From NCBI RefSeq assembly GCF_000420625.1, contig NZ_ATVH01000018.1:1-64000 (forward strand): DNA of 64,000 nucleotides, read 5' to 3'. The DNA comes from Fodinicurvata sediminis DSM 21159. GTDB lineage: Bacteria > Pseudomonadota > Alphaproteobacteria > Kiloniellales > DSM-21159. Numbering within the stretch: the first letter of the stretch is position 1; the number at the start of each line of letters is the position of its first letter. Below are positions 33,753-42,961 of the stretch, piece after piece. A program made the translations under genes and the position numbers. The notes below the pieces were generated by a model that did no database searches, was not told the DNA's origin, and was given only the letters and a program-made list of their open reading frames with translations.

Positions 33753-34370
33753 TCAGCTTGCTTCGCCGGCCTCTTCGTCCAGCAGGCTGTTGAAAGCGGC
33801 AACGGCCGCCTCCGGCCCATCAGTGTGTTGCCAGATCGCTTCGCCAACTGCGATGAAGTCAGCCCCGGCCCTTGCGGCCGCGGAGGCAGCCTCCAGATTA
33901 TCCACGCCACCTGCGACCGAAGGCACCTCCATCAATTCTGCCCACCAGGCGATAAGATCAGCGTCGCTGGAGGCAAGCATGACGTAGTCCGCCGAGAGTT
34001 CACCGGCTTCCATTGCAGCATGCCGCGAGGGGCCGCAGTCAATTCCCAGAATCCTGTCGTCACCTAGCTTGCGCCGCAGTGTGCGCTGGTTATTCGGATC
34101 TGCGGTTATCTGGACGCCATCGCAGTCGGTTTCGATGGCCAGGCTGGGATCGCCCTCCAGAACCGCTGCCGCTTCGGCTTTCTGTATGATCGACACCAAG
34201 GCTTCCAGGGCTTCTCGGAACAGTGGGGGGCCATTCTCGTCGGAATGCAACAAGACGGCGGCCACATCACCGCCAGACAGTGCCCTTTCCAATTGCGAGC
34301 AGGCGTCAGGAATCTCGACGCCGCCCGCAAGGAACGCGGGCGGCGTAACCAGATAAAGGCGGCAGCGCAT
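33753..34370 (-). CDS. ThiE-like TIM-barrel protein, probably divergent
   Basis: A 205-residue protein that opens MRCRLYLVTPP as thiamine phosphate synthases do and keeps the ThiE order of strands. The usual GPIFPT loop reads VMLASSDAD, and several phosphate-binding residues of ThiE differ, so thiamine phosphate synthase activity is doubtful. A glycine pair remains in VAGGVDN. It lies 14 bases downstream of the aldolase, a placement I recall in other Rhodospirillales, which hints at a role tied to central carbon metabolism instead of vitamin B1. Call uncertain beyond the fold. Confidence 0.7.
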   Translation of the reverse strand: MRCRLYLVTPPAFLAGGVEIPDACSQLERALSGGDVAAVLLHSDENGPPLFREALEALVSIIQKAEAAAVLEGDPSLAIETDCDGVQITADPNNQRTLRRKLGDDRILGIDCGPSRHAAMEAGELSADYVMLASSDADLIAWWAELMEVPSVAGGVDNLEAASAAARAGADFIAVGEAIWQHTDGPEAAVAAFNSLLDEEAGEAS

Positions 34371-34384
34371 CCGGCTGCTCCTGC

Positions 34385-35305
34385 TCAGGCTTTGTTCTGG
34401 TAGATCTTGATGATCGTATCCAACATTTCCAAAGCCTCCTTGCGCGGACGCTGGAAGGTGTTGCGTCCGATAATGGACCCGTTGGCACCGCCATCGCGCA
34501 GAGCCCGGATCTCGTTCAGCATGTCGTCGGTACTTTTGGCACCGCCACCCGAAAACACGACGATGCGGCGATTGTTGAAGCTGGACTGCATGACATGGGA
34601 AATGCGGGCAGACAGGTTGGAGATGTCGACCTTCTGCTTCTCGTAAACCTTGCGAGCATCATCCTGCTCGATGTGCTCGGTGGGCGGCTTCACCTTGATG
34701 ATGTGCGCGCCCAGCAGCGCTGCCATGTGTGCCGCATAGGCCGTGACGTCAATGGCCGTTTCGCCTTCCTTGGACAGCTTGCCACCGCGCGGATAGGACC
34801 AGATCACGACAGCCAAGCCGACGGATTTTGCTTCCTCGGCCATCTCCCGGATTTCCTCCATCATCTCGAAGGCTTCGTCTGATCCGGGATAGATGGTGAA
34901 ACCAATGGCCGAGCAGCCAAGGCGCAGGGCATCGCCGACACTGCCGGTGATCGCCTGGTCCTTGGTGGTGGCATGGCTGTTGGAACTGTTGACCTTAAGG
35001 ATTGTGGGGATGGCTCCGGCAAAACTGTCGGCGCCGGCTTCGATCATTCCCAGTGGTGCAGCATAGGCGTTCAGGCCGGCATCTACCGCAAGCTGGTAAT
35101 GATAGTGCGGGTCATAGGCATCGGGATTTGGGGCAAAGCTGCGCGCCGGACCGTGCTCGAAACCCTGGTCCACCGGCAGAATCAAAAGTTTTCCGCTTCC
35201 CCCCAGTTTCCCGTGCATCAGGATACGGGCCAGATTGGACTTGGTCCCTGGATTGTCGCTCTCGTAGTTCGCCAGAATGCGTTTGACGCGCTGTGTCAGC
35301 CTCAT
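34385..35305 (-). CDS. fbaB: Class I fructose-bisphosphate aldolase (DhnA/FbaB type)
   Basis: Schiff-base aldolase that interconverts fructose 1,6-bisphosphate with dihydroxyacetone phosphate and glyceraldehyde 3-phosphate. The 306-residue protein carries ILPVDQGFEHGPARSF near the N-terminus, IIKVKPP with the catalytic Lys, and VFSGGGAKS, a phosphate-binding loop typical of the archaeal/DhnA class I family. It shares its strand with tkt and gap upstream and the ThiE-like gene downstream. The start at 35305 has AAAGAT-type sequence a few bases upstream. Role in glycolysis or gluconeogenesis follows from the family and neighbours. Confidence 0.92.
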   Translation of the reverse strand: MRLTQRVKRILANYESDNPGTKSNLARILMHGKLGGSGKLLILPVDQGFEHGPARSFAPNPDAYDPHYHYQLAVDAGLNAYAAPLGMIEAGADSFAGAIPTILKVNSSNSHATTKDQAITGSVGDALRLGCSAIGFTIYPGSDEAFEMMEEIREMAEEAKSVGLAVVIWSYPRGGKLSKEGETAIDVTAYAAHMAALLGAHIIKVKPPTEHIEQDDARKVYEKQKVDISNLSARISHVMQSSFNNRRIVVFSGGGAKSTDDMLNEIRALRDGGANGSIIGRNTFQRPRKEALEMLDTIIKIYQNKA

Positions 35306-35448
35306 GATCTTTCCTCACCATCTTCCATGCAGCGGACAACAAGACCAGGGAAGCATACCTGTCGCCCGGATTGATAACCGGACTTCTGAATAACGAAGCC
35401 CCCCGGGGAATGCAATTCCAGACAGCCTGCTGACTGGAAGCAGATCGG

Positions 35449-35871
35449 TCATTCCTGGAACCAGAACCATGTCCGGCACGCGGCCACAGGGTCGGGCTCC
35501 TCGTCGAGAAACAGGCTTCGGGGGCGTTCCGTGAGGAAAAGTGCGCCGTACTGCTCGGAAAGCTGTCGCAGTTGGTGACGGGCTGGTGTCAGTCCCCGGA
35601 AAACCACTCCAGTAGCGCCATTGTGCAGGGCTTCCAGCGTGTAACCGGCCGCATCCCCGCAATCCAGGGCCATAAGGACTTCTGCTTCCGGAACATCCGC
35701 CGTCGTTTGTCGAACGATTTCGATGAACCAGAGACTGCCGCCTTGTGCAGCCGCGTCGGGTGTGGAGAGCAGAAAGACCTGCTGTTTGCGCCGAGCCGCC
35801 TCTTGCGCGGCAATGGTCGCTGTGCGCAGCGATGCGACTTCAAGCGCCAAGGGCAGGTCAGCAGCGGTCAT
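35449..35871 (-). CDS. Uncharacterised protein between gap and aldolase genes
   Basis: I do not recognise this 140-residue protein. It contains alternating helix and strand patterns (VFLLSTPD, VLMALDCGDAAGYTLEAL, GVVFRGLTPA, GALFLTERP) that resemble half of a TIM barrel, like its ThiE-like neighbour. The ATG at 35871 is preferred over a GTG three bases earlier. It occupies the slot between gap and the aldolase where pgk is commonly found in relatives. There is a 143-base gap before the aldolase. Confidence 0.6.
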   Translation of the reverse strand: MTAADLPLALEVASLRTATIAAQEAARRKQQVFLLSTPDAAAQGGSLWFIEIVRQTTADVPEAEVLMALDCGDAAGYTLEALHNGATGVVFRGLTPARHQLRQLSEQYGALFLTERPRSLFLDEEPDPVAACRTWFWFQE

Positions 35872-35932
35872 CACGGATCCGCCTTACGGTCTTGGAGGCG
35901 GCAGGCCAGCTCGCCGCCTCAAGAGGCCGCAA

Positions 35933-36940
35933 TCAGAGCAGCTTGCCCATGGCAACGGCGGTGTCGCTCATGCGGCTGGAGAAGCCCCACTCGTTGTCAT
36001 ACCAGGACATGACACGGACCAGGCGCTTGTCGATCACCTGGGTCCCGTTCAGATCGAAGGTGGAACTGGCAGGGTTGTGATTGAAGTCCACGGAAACCAG
36101 AGGCTCGTCCGAGGTTTCGAGAACGCCTTTCAACTCTCCGGCTGCTGCCGTGCGGATAGCGTCGTTGATTTCCTCGGCCGTCACGTCCCGTGGGGCATCG
36201 AACTTCAGGTCCACCAGGCTGACGTTCGGGGTCGGAACGCGAATGGCGACGCCGTCCAGCTTGCCCTTGAGCTCCGGCAGGACCAGGCCGACCGCACGTG
36301 CGGCTCCGGTGGAGGTCGGGATCATGGACATGGCTGCGGCGCGGGCACGGTGCGGATCCTTGTGCAGCGTGTCCACGGTCTTCTGATCGCCGGTGTAGGC
36401 ATGGATCGTGGTCATGAAACCGCGGTCGATCCCAACAGCCTTGTTCAGGACATAGGCAACGGGTGCCAGGCAGTTGGTGGTGCAGGACGCGTTGGAAACG
36501 ACTTCGTGCTCGGCACTCAACTGGTCATGGTTGACGCCATAGACGACAGTCAGGTCGGCGTCGCCGGCCGGTGCGGAGATGAGTACCTTCTTGGCGCCAC
36601 CTTTCAGATGCGCGGCAGCCTTGTCACGGCTGGCGAACAGACCTGTGCACTCCAGGACAATATCAACGCCCAGGTCGCCCCATGGCAGGTTGGCTGGAGC
36701 ACGCTCGGCCAGAACCTTTATCCTGTGGCCGTCGATCTCGATGGCGTCATCCTTGGCTGTCACGATCCCCGGGAAGCGGCCATGCACCGAATCATACTTC
36801 AGGAGGTGCGCATTGGACTCTGCCGTCCCCAAGTCATTGATGGCGACAAATTCCAGGTCCTTGCGCCCCGATTCCAGAGCTGCGCGTAGAACCAGACGGC
36901 CAATCCGTCCGAAACCATTGATACCGACACGAAGAGTCAT
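35933..36940 (-). CDS. gap: Type I glyceraldehyde-3-phosphate dehydrogenase
   Basis: Oxidises glyceraldehyde 3-phosphate to 1,3-bisphosphoglycerate with NAD(P). The 335-residue sequence starts [15 protein letters not shown] (Rossmann fold) and contains [12 protein letters not shown] with the catalytic Cys153 and HAYTGDQ further on. It lies 38 bases downstream of tkt on the same strand. The usual next gene, pgk, is not here, which is odd for this gene order. Cofactor preference cannot be judged reliably from the residues after strand 2. Confidence 0.96.
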   Translation of the reverse strand: MTLRVGINGFGRIGRLVLRAALESGRKDLEFVAINDLGTAESNAHLLKYDSVHGRFPGIVTAKDDAIEIDGHRIKVLAERAPANLPWGDLGVDIVLECTGLFASRDKAAAHLKGGAKKVLISAPAGDADLTVVYGVNHDQLSAEHEVVSNASCTTNCLAPVAYVLNKAVGIDRGFMTTIHAYTGDQKTVDTLHKDPHRARAAAMSMIPTSTGAARAVGLVLPELKGKLDGVAIRVPTPNVSLVDLKFDAPRDVTAEEINDAIRTAAAGELKGVLETSDEPLVSVDFNHNPASSTFDLNGTQVIDKRLVRVMSWYDNEWGFSSRMSDTAVAMGKLL

Positions 36941-36978
36941 ACGCCTATCCTCCAGCTTATCCTGTTATGTGTATAGGG

Positions 36979-38991
36979 TCACAGGCCGTTGCGAACAGCC
37001 GAGACAATGGCTTCGGTCGTGATGCCGAAGTGGTTGTATAGATCGCCTGCGGGGGCGGAGGCTCCGAAACCACGCATGCCAATGAAAATTCCGTCCAGTC
37101 CGGCCCAGCGTTCCCAACCAAAATAGGAAGCGGCCTCGATCACGACCGGCAGCGAACCGGGGCCCATCACCTCGTCACGGTAATGCGGCGGCTGTTCAAG
37201 GAAAACCTCCCAACAAGGCATGGAAACGACAGCGGTCGAGATACCGAGATCCCGCAATTGCTGTTGCGCTTCCAGGGCCAGGTGCACTTCCGAGCCGCTG
37301 GCAATCAGGGTTGCCTGACGGTCGCCATGGGCCGGGGACAGGATATAGGCCCCCAGTGCGGACCAGTTGTCGGTACCTTCCTTGCGCACGGTCGGCAGCC
37401 CCTGTCGGCTGAGTGCTAGAACCGAGGGGCCATCCTGGGAGCGCAGAGCCATTTCCCAGCATTCGGCGGTTTCAACCGTATCGGCCGGACGCAGCACCTT
37501 GACGTTCGGCATGGCCCGAAGTGCGGCGAGATGCTCGACCGGCTGGTGGGTCGGCCCGTCTTCGCCCAGACCGATGGAGTCATGGGTCATGACATAGACG
37601 ACCCGCTGCTTCATCAGCGCCGACAGGCGGATCGAGGGCCGGCAATAGTCGGTGAACACCAGGAAGGTGCCGCCATAAGGAACCAGACCTCCATGCAAGG
37701 CGATGCCATTCATGGCCGCGGCCATGCCATGTTCGCGCACACCGTAATAGACATAACTGCCGTCATAATCTGGTGCGGATACAGGTTCCTGGGTCTTGGC
37801 CTTGGTGTTGTTGGAACCGGTCAGATCGGCCGAACCGCCCAGCAGTTCCGGCATGGTCTCTGCCAGCGCGTCGAGGACCTGGTTCGAAGAGACGCGCGTG
37901 GCCAGCTTGGGCTGCTCGGAGATGATGTTCTTCTTGAACGCGGCTATCAGCCCATCCAGACCTTCGGGCAGCTCACCCGCCATGCGGCGCTGGAATTCCT
38001 GACGCAGGGATTCGTCGGCCTTGGACAGGCGTTCGTCCCATTGACGGGAGAGTTCGCTGCCCTTCTGTCCAACCGTACGCCAGGCCTGAAGGATGTCCTG
38101 CGGAACCTCGAAGTTGCCGTGGGGCCAGCCAAGCTTTTCACGTGCAGCTGCGATCTCTTCGTCACCCAGGGGTGCGCCGTGTGTGGCAGCGGTGCCCTCC
38201 TTGTTCGGTGCACCGAAGCCGATCACCGTCTTGCAAGCGATCAGGGAAGGGGCGTCACTGTCCTTTGCAGCTTCGATGGCGGCGGCTACGGCTTCCGGAT
38301 CGTGTCCGTCCACCCGCTGGCAGTGCCAGCCATAGGATTCGAAACGTTTCAGGTGATCATCGGAACAGGAAAGCGATGTCGGTCCATCAATGGAGATGCC
38401 GTTGTCATCGAAAAGCACGATGAGGCGCGAGAGTTTCAGATGTCCTGCCAGGGAACCGGCTTCATGGCTGATTCCCTCCATAAGGCAGCCGTCACCGGCA
38501 ATGACGTAGGTGTGATGATTCACGAGCTCTTCGCCGAACTTCCGGGCCAGCAGGCGTTCCGCAAGGGCCATGCCCACGGCATTGCCAAGACCCTGCCCTA
38601 GCGGTCCCGTCGTCGTCTCGATACCCGAGGCGTGCCCGAACTCGGGATGGCCGGCGGTGCGGGCGCCGAGTTGGCGGAAGGACTTCAATTCGTCCAGCGT
38701 CATATCGGCGTATCCGGTCAGATGGAGCAGCGAATAGAGCAGCATCGAGCCATGACCGGCGGAGAGGACGAAACGATCCCGATCTGGCCAATCAGGGCGC
38801 GCAGGGTCAAACTTCAAGTAGCGTGTGAACAGGACCGTTGCGACATCAGCCATGCCCATGGGCATGCCGGGATGACCGGACTTGGCTTTCTGAACGGCAT
38901 CCATGGACAAGGCCCGGATGGCGTTGGCCATGTTGTTGTGACCAACCTTGCCCACGGCCTGGGCCGCTTCGTTTTCGCGCGCAGCGCTCAT
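36979..38991 (-). CDS. tkt: Transketolase
   Basis: Thiamine diphosphate enzyme that moves two-carbon units between ketose and aldose phosphates in the pentose phosphate pathway. The start MSAAREN at 38991 gives 670 residues, the common length; open sequence to 39021 adds unconserved residues. Visible are [12 protein letters not shown], the ThDP-binding motif [13 protein letters not shown] near residue 155, [11 protein letters not shown], and the [12 protein letters not shown] block with the active-site Glu and His. It is first in the set tkt, gap, unknown, aldolase, ThiE-like on the minus strand. Confidence 0.96.
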   Translation of the reverse strand: MSAARENEAAQAVGKVGHNNMANAIRALSMDAVQKAKSGHPGMPMGMADVATVLFTRYLKFDPARPDWPDRDRFVLSAGHGSMLLYSLLHLTGYADMTLDELKSFRQLGARTAGHPEFGHASGIETTTGPLGQGLGNAVGMALAERLLARKFGEELVNHHTYVIAGDGCLMEGISHEAGSLAGHLKLSRLIVLFDDNGISIDGPTSLSCSDDHLKRFESYGWHCQRVDGHDPEAVAAAIEAAKDSDAPSLIACKTVIGFGAPNKEGTAATHGAPLGDEEIAAAREKLGWPHGNFEVPQDILQAWRTVGQKGSELSRQWDERLSKADESLRQEFQRRMAGELPEGLDGLIAAFKKNIISEQPKLATRVSSNQVLDALAETMPELLGGSADLTGSNNTKAKTQEPVSAPDYDGSYVYYGVREHGMAAAMNGIALHGGLVPYGGTFLVFTDYCRPSIRLSALMKQRVVYVMTHDSIGLGEDGPTHQPVEHLAALRAMPNVKVLRPADTVETAECWEMALRSQDGPSVLALSRQGLPTVRKEGTDNWSALGAYILSPAHGDRQATLIASGSEVHLALEAQQQLRDLGISTAVVSMPCWEVFLEQPPHYRDEVMGPGSLPVVIEAASYFGWERWAGLDGIFIGMRGFGASAPAGDLYNHFGITTEAIVSAVRNGL

Positions 38992-39224
38992 TTCAGAATT
39001 CCATCTTTGTTTGAACATCAAAGAGTTATCCGGACACTTTCAGACATACCCCAAGCGCAAGTGACAGGGTGCGTCACGCAATAGCCGCCTGAATGCCCTT
39101 GATGCGATGCACAATGCCGCCGGCGCCGGAAAGGGTCAACCGACAAGCTGCCGTTTTGTACCGTCTGAAACCGGCTTGTGCCGGGTCTTTATGATCCTTT
39201 GTGACCGGCTTGGCTGGCCGCTTG

Positions 39225-39254
39225 TTGACCCCACTGCCTGGCGAAGCCTAAATT
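39225..39254 (+). promoter_or_regulatory. Putative promoter of the zapA/6S unit
   Basis: TTGACC (39225-39230) and TAAATT (39249-39254) are 18 bases apart, a fair sigma-70-like pair, 25 bases before the first ATG. The rest of the 287-base gap from 38992 shows no gene. Assigned by eye. Confidence 0.4.
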
Positions 39255-39278
39255 CAACTGTTTTCCATCGATAATATA

Positions 39279-39599
39279 ATGGCGAGTGAAATGTCCTCGA
39301 ACGAAAGCCCCATCTCCTCCGAAGCAGCAGCGGAGAGTGAAGCAGCAACGGAGAGTGAAGACGCGCCGGAGGGTACGGCGGATGCAACGCTGGACGATGC
39401 CGCCAGGCGGCTTGAGCAGGCGCTTGAAAGCCTGGAGAGCCTGATCGAGCAGAAGTCCTCGAAGATAACTGAACTTAGCGAGGCCCTGGAAGCTGCCAAA
39501 AGCGAGAACAAGGACCTAAGGTACAGGTTGGAGCAGGCGTCGGAGAAAGTGGACGGCGTGACCAAGCGCCTGCAGGAAACCCTGGAGGACAAGGGCTGA
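39279..39599 (+). CDS. Small coiled-coil protein before zapA (DUF4164-like)
   Basis: A 106-residue protein with an acidic Ser/Glu-rich N-terminus and a predicted coiled coil covering residues about 40-104 (heptads of Leu in LEQALESLESLIEQK). It matches the small coiled-coil proteins that precede zapA in many alphaproteobacteria. The stop overlaps the zapA ATG (TGATG-type, position 39599), so the two are coupled. A role with ZapA at the division septum is inferred. No clear ribosome site precedes the ATG at 39279; ATG at 39291 is an alternative. Confidence 0.8.
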   Translation: MASEMSSNESPISSEAAAESEAATESEDAPEGTADATLDDAARRLEQALESLESLIEQKSSKITELSEALEAAKSENKDLRYRLEQASEKVDGVTKRLQETLEDKG

Positions 39600-39943
39600 T
39601 GGCACAGGTGACCTTGACCGTGAATGGTCGCAACTACGATGTGACTTGCGATGATGGGCAGGAAAGCCAATTACAGGAGCTCGCCGCAGAACTGGATGGT
39701 CGTGTGCAGCAGTTGGTGCGCTCTGTCGGGCAGCCTGGTGAGGCGCGCTTGCTGCTTCTCGCCGGGCTTCTCATGGTGGACGAGATGCGCGGGCTGCGGG
39801 CCAATGGTTCGGGCGAGGCCGCGACGACTAGCTCAACGTCAAGTCCTGCCGACGGTGCTAGCGAGGATGAATCCCAAGCGGAATTGCTGGGTGCCGTTGC
39901 CGATCATATCGAAACCCTTGTCGCGCGGCATCGCGACGTCTAG
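39599..39943 (+). CDS. zapA: Cell division protein ZapA
   Basis: Small cytoplasmic protein that binds FtsZ and bundles protofilaments at the Z-ring. The 114-residue product opens MAQVTLTVNGRNYDVTCDDGQE, the typical ZapA beta-hairpin domain, followed by a helix (ARLLLLAGLLMVDEM) and a C-terminal coiled part after a Ser/Thr-rich linker. It begins at the stop of the coiled-coil gene and is followed by 6S RNA and the 5-formyl-THF cyclo-ligase, the same order as in E. coli. Confidence 0.92.
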   Translation: MAQVTLTVNGRNYDVTCDDGQESQLQELAAELDGRVQQLVRSVGQPGEARLLLLAGLLMVDEMRGLRANGSGEAATTSSTSSPADGASEDESQAELLGAVADHIETLVARHRDV

Positions 39944-39964
39944 ATACAGAAGAGGGCAAAGCAA

Positions 39965-40105
39965 TACGTCTTTGCTGGGGTACGTGCTGCGGAGTGCGTC
40001 AGGTTCTTCGATCCCTGGGGCCAATAATCACCTCTAGGGAGCTGTCCCTGCCGGGATCGTGGTCTCGGTACTACGGCACCCACCTGTCGACGACAGGCCA
40101 CAGAG
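39965..40105 (+). ncRNA. ssrS: 6S RNA
   Basis: Regulatory RNA that mimics an open promoter and binds RNA polymerase holoenzyme. The region holds the conserved 6S block around 40008-40058: GATCCCTGGGGCC with CCGGGATC forms the stem beside the large bubble, and the AATAATCACC segment is the usual bubble strand. GGG and GTGC near 39977-39986 can pair with GCACCC near 40076-40082 to close the molecule. The location between zapA and the 5-formyl-THF cyclo-ligase gene is the standard one. A short hairpin CCTGTC-gac-GACAGG (40083-40097) follows. End points are approximate. Confidence 0.8.
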
Positions 40106-40197
40106 GATGATCAGTAACCAACGGCTTCGCGGCACACCCTTTCCATCACTCACCTTGCGGGCTTGAGGCCTGCCATTATGCGCTCTGGAGATTTCCA

Positions 40198-40782
40198 GTG
40201 ACGGGTAGCGCCGATTCCGATGAAAGTAAGAAGACTCTCAGGCGCAAGGCGGCAACGCGCCGCAAACGTGCCTTCGAAGAGTCGGGGCCGGATGTCGCCT
40301 TGCGCCTTGCGGAACATCTGCTGGGGTGCGCGGAGCTCGCCAGTGCCAATTGGGTTTCGTCCTATTGGCCGATGCGAGAGGAAATTGATCCGCGTCCGGT
40401 GATGGAGGCGTTGAATGCGAGAGGCGTTGGTCTCTGCCTGCCTGTGGTTACTGGTCATGCCCAGCCCCTGATCTTTCGTGCCTGGCAGCCGGGCGACCGA
40501 TTGGTGACCGAGGCCTTTGGAACCTCAGTGCCCATGGCATCGGCACACGAGCGGGTGCCCGAAATCCTGCTCGTGCCCCTGCTGGCCTTCGACAGTGAAG
40601 GTTATCGTCTGGGCTATGGCGGTGGTTTTTATGACCGAACACTTGAAAAGCTGCGTTCCGAGCGCGGGGCTCTGGCCATTGGATTGGCATTTGCCGGTCA
40701 GCATATGGATTTTTTACCCCGAGGGCCGCATGATCAGAAGCTGGACATGGTCGTGACTGAACAGGGTGTCCAGGCTTTCTGA
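40198..40782 (+). CDS. 5-Formyltetrahydrofolate cyclo-ligase
   Basis: Converts 5-formyl-THF to 5,10-methenyl-THF with ATP, returning folate to the one-carbon pool (E. coli YgfA/Fau). The 194-residue protein has a basic N-terminal helix (KKTLRRKAATRRKR), the substrate block WPMREEIDPRPVM, and LGYGGGFYDRTL, the ATP/folate-binding signature. It starts with GTG at 40198, eight bases after GGAG. It is placed directly after 6S RNA, so both may come from one primary transcript. Confidence 0.93.
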   Translation: MTGSADSDESKKTLRRKAATRRKRAFEESGPDVALRLAEHLLGCAELASANWVSSYWPMREEIDPRPVMEALNARGVGLCLPVVTGHAQPLIFRAWQPGDRLVTEAFGTSVPMASAHERVPEILLVPLLAFDSEGYRLGYGGGFYDRTLEKLRSERGALAIGLAFAGQHMDFLPRGPHDQKLDMVVTEQGVQAF

Positions 40783-40810
40783 GATCCCATTTCTTTTAAA
40801 GGCACAAGCT

Positions 40811-41620
40811 GTGAAACTGCTGTTCTGTGGAGACATCGTCGGTCGCTCCGGCCGGGAAATCGTGCATGCGGAGTTGCCAAAGCTGCGTCGCGAACTGAAT
40901 CCGGACTTCATCGTGATCAATGCCGAGAACGCAGCCGGCGGCTTCGGCATGACCGAAAAGATCTGTGCGGAGCTGTTCGAGCTGGGCGCCGATGTCATCA
41001 GCGGCGGCAATCACAGTTGGGACAAGAATGAATGTCTCGAATATATCAATCGCGAGCCGCGCCTGTTACGTCCAGCAAACTATCCAGCGGGTGCACCCGG
41101 GCGCGGGATCGGCGTTTACAATACCGTGAAGGGGCAGAAGGTGGCCGTGATGAACGTCATGGGGCGCCTGTTCATGGATCCGCTGGATGATCCCTTCGCA
41201 GCCGTGACGCGTGAGCTGGAACGCTATCGCCTGAAGGGGAATGTGGATGCCTTCCTTCTGGACGTCCATGCCGAGGCGAGCAGCGAGAAAATGGCCATGG
41301 CGCATTATCTCGATGGCAGGGTTTCATTGGTGGTGGGCACCCATACGCATGTTCCCACAGCCGACGCCCAGATCCTGCCGGGGGGGACAGCCTACCAGAC
41401 GGATGCCGGCATGTGCGGCGATTACAATTCGGTTATTGGCATGAACAAGGAAGCGCCAATCGCGCGCTTTACCCGGAAGCTTCCGACCGAACGCCTGAGC
41501 GTTGCAACGGGACCAGCGGATCTCTGTGCCGTGCTCGTCGAGACGGACGACACCACGGGACTGGCCAAGAGGATTGAACCTGTTCGCCGGGGCGCGCGCC
41601 TCCAGGCGACAGCGCCCTGA
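40811..41620 (+). CDS. YmdB family metallophosphoesterase (TIGR00282)
   Basis: Di-metal phosphoesterase of 269 residues with phosphodiesterase activity on 2',3'-cAMP in the Bacillus homologue. The metal-ligand blocks are FCGDIVGRSGR, NAENAAGGFG, SGGNHSWDK, LDVHAEASSEK and GTHTHVPTADA. The GTG start at 40811 puts the first Asp at residue 8 as in the family, and AAAGG lies about nine bases upstream; an earlier GTG at 40766 would overlap the cyclo-ligase gene. Biological role in alphaproteobacteria is unclear. Confidence 0.9.
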   Translation: MKLLFCGDIVGRSGREIVHAELPKLRRELNPDFIVINAENAAGGFGMTEKICAELFELGADVISGGNHSWDKNECLEYINREPRLLRPANYPAGAPGRGIGVYNTVKGQKVAVMNVMGRLFMDPLDDPFAAVTRELERYRLKGNVDAFLLDVHAEASSEKMAMAHYLDGRVSLVVGTHTHVPTADAQILPGGTAYQTDAGMCGDYNSVIGMNKEAPIARFTRKLPTERLSVATGPADLCAVLVETDDTTGLAKRIEPVRRGARLQATAP

Positions 41621-41636
41621 AAGGGTGACCCGGGCT

Positions 41637-41915
41637 TCAGCTTTCCTGTGATGGGTGAAGCGAGAGGAAGCGGACAACTTCCTCGTTAAGCACCGTGGCC
41701 ATTTCCGTGATGCGGTTGCTTTCACTCAGGGCTGCTTCGCTGTGAATTGCCTCGGCCCCCTCGAAGTTGTCCGAAAAGGCCAGCATGCGATCCAGGCTTG
41801 CGAGGCACTCCGTGCCCGCGAAATTCTCAACGGAGTCTACGGCGCGGGACAGGCTTTCCGGCGTGTCGCCTTCGGGTGTACGCAGGTTTTCCAGCAGCTT
41901 CTCGGGCAGGCCCAT
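41637..41915 (-). CDS. Small uncharacterised helical protein
   Basis: I do not recognise this 92-residue acidic protein (MGLPEKLLENLRTPEGD). It looks wholly helical, with no membrane segment. GGAG lies eight bases before the ATG at 41915, which supports translation. It stands alone on its strand, converging on the ymdB-like gene and divergent from yebC across a 230-base region with several TTAA elements including a CtrA-like site. Confidence 0.6.
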   Translation of the reverse strand: MGLPEKLLENLRTPEGDTPESLSRAVDSVENFAGTECLASLDRMLAFSDNFEGAEAIHSEAALSESNRITEMATVLNEEVVRFLSLHPSQES

Positions 41916-41947
41916 GGTGAAACTCCGCTTCGCGGCTCGAGGACGTT

Positions 41948-41999
41948 CTGTTAAACACAGTTGAGGCAGAGTATTTAACAGCCCTTAAAAGTGGGTTAA
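41948..41999. promoter_or_regulatory. CtrA-like site and inverted repeat in the yebC divergent region
   Basis: TTAA-N7-TTAA at 41985-41999 fits the CtrA half-site spacing of alphaproteobacteria, though the usual final C is T. Just left of it, CTGTTAAA (41948-41955) and TTTAACAG (41974-41981) form a perfect 8-bp inverted repeat with an 18-base loop. Such symmetry between divergent starts suggests an operator. The remaining 42000-42145 shows no gene. Confidence 0.4.
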
Positions 42000-42145
42000 T
42001 GCCACTGTACGACTTTATCGCTGTGAAGTTGAGTGCGGATTTCAGCCGGCGCGCACTTCGCAACCGGGGCTGACAGACAGCGCCAAAGTGACGATATTGC
42101 CGCACGAGACGACTTGAGTTTGCAAGAACATGAGGTTGAGGTGCC

Positions 42146-42895
42146 ATGGCTGGCCATAGCCAATTCAAGAACATCATGCATCGCAAGGGTGCGCAGGACA
42201 AAAAGCGTGCCAAGGAATTTGCCAAGCTGACGCGCGAGATTATCGTCGCCGCAAAGAGCGGCTTGCCCGATCCGACAATGAACCCGCGCCTGCGCGGAGC
42301 CATTGCGGATGCACGCGCCGCGAACATGCCCAAGGACAATATCGACCGTGCCATCAAGAAGGCCACGGGCGAGGGCGAAGACGTCAACTACGAGGAAATG
42401 CGCTACGAGGGCTATGGCCCGGGCGGTGTTGCCATGATCGTAGAGGCCCTGACCGACAACAGGAATCGCACGGCTTCGGAAGTCCGTGCGGCATTCTCGA
42501 AACATGGCGGCTCGATGGGAGAATCCAATTCGGTCGCTTTCCAGTTCGAAAGGGCTGGTCAGATTGTTTATCCGGTGGATACAGCGGACTATGAGGAAAT
42601 CTTCGAGGCCGCGGCCGAGGCAGGTGCCCAGGATGTTCAAAGCGATGAGGAGAACCACGCGATCCTCTGTGATCCAGATGATTTCTCGGATGTTCGTGAT
42701 AGCCTGACCGAGAAGTATGGGGATCCGCGCGAGGCGCGCCTGGTCTGGCGGCCCATGAACACGACTCCCATTGATGAGGACCAGGCCTCGACACTCTTCA
42801 AGCTGATCGAGGTGCTTGAGGACAACGACGACGTGCGGGAAGTGTCGACCAACTTCGAGGTTTCCGACGAGGTCCTCGCCCGCCTGACAGCCTGA
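42146..42895 (+). CDS. yebC: YebC/PmpR family protein (TACO1-like)
   Basis: A conserved 249-residue protein starting [21 protein letters not shown], diagnostic of the family, with [17 protein letters not shown] and [14 protein letters not shown]. Members were described as DNA-binding regulators (PmpR) and more recently as translation factors relieving ribosome pauses at proline stretches. In many bacteria it precedes ruvCAB, as here. GAGGT lies seven bases before the ATG. TolA, encoded downstream, contains long Pro-Glu repeats that could be a natural client; that link is speculative. Confidence 0.95.
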   Translation: MAGHSQFKNIMHRKGAQDKKRAKEFAKLTREIIVAAKSGLPDPTMNPRLRGAIADARAANMPKDNIDRAIKKATGEGEDVNYEEMRYEGYGPGGVAMIVEALTDNRNRTASEVRAAFSKHGGSMGESNSVAFQFERAGQIVYPVDTADYEEIFEAAAEAGAQDVQSDEENHAILCDPDDFSDVRDSLTEKYGDPREARLVWRPMNTTPIDEDQASTLFKLIEVLEDNDDVREVSTNFEVSDEVLARLTA

Positions 42896-42961
42896 GGAGA
42901 CGGCTTTGAAGCAGGGCGCTTATATCCATAAGCCTAGGCAGTCGCGGGAGAGGCAGCGATC

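Noticed and set aside
42896-42961. LexA box upstream of ruvCAB
   Set aside because: No GTTC-N7-GTTC or GTTC-N7-GAAC is present; only a GCTTAT/ATAAGC inverted repeat at 42918-42933 of unclear meaning.
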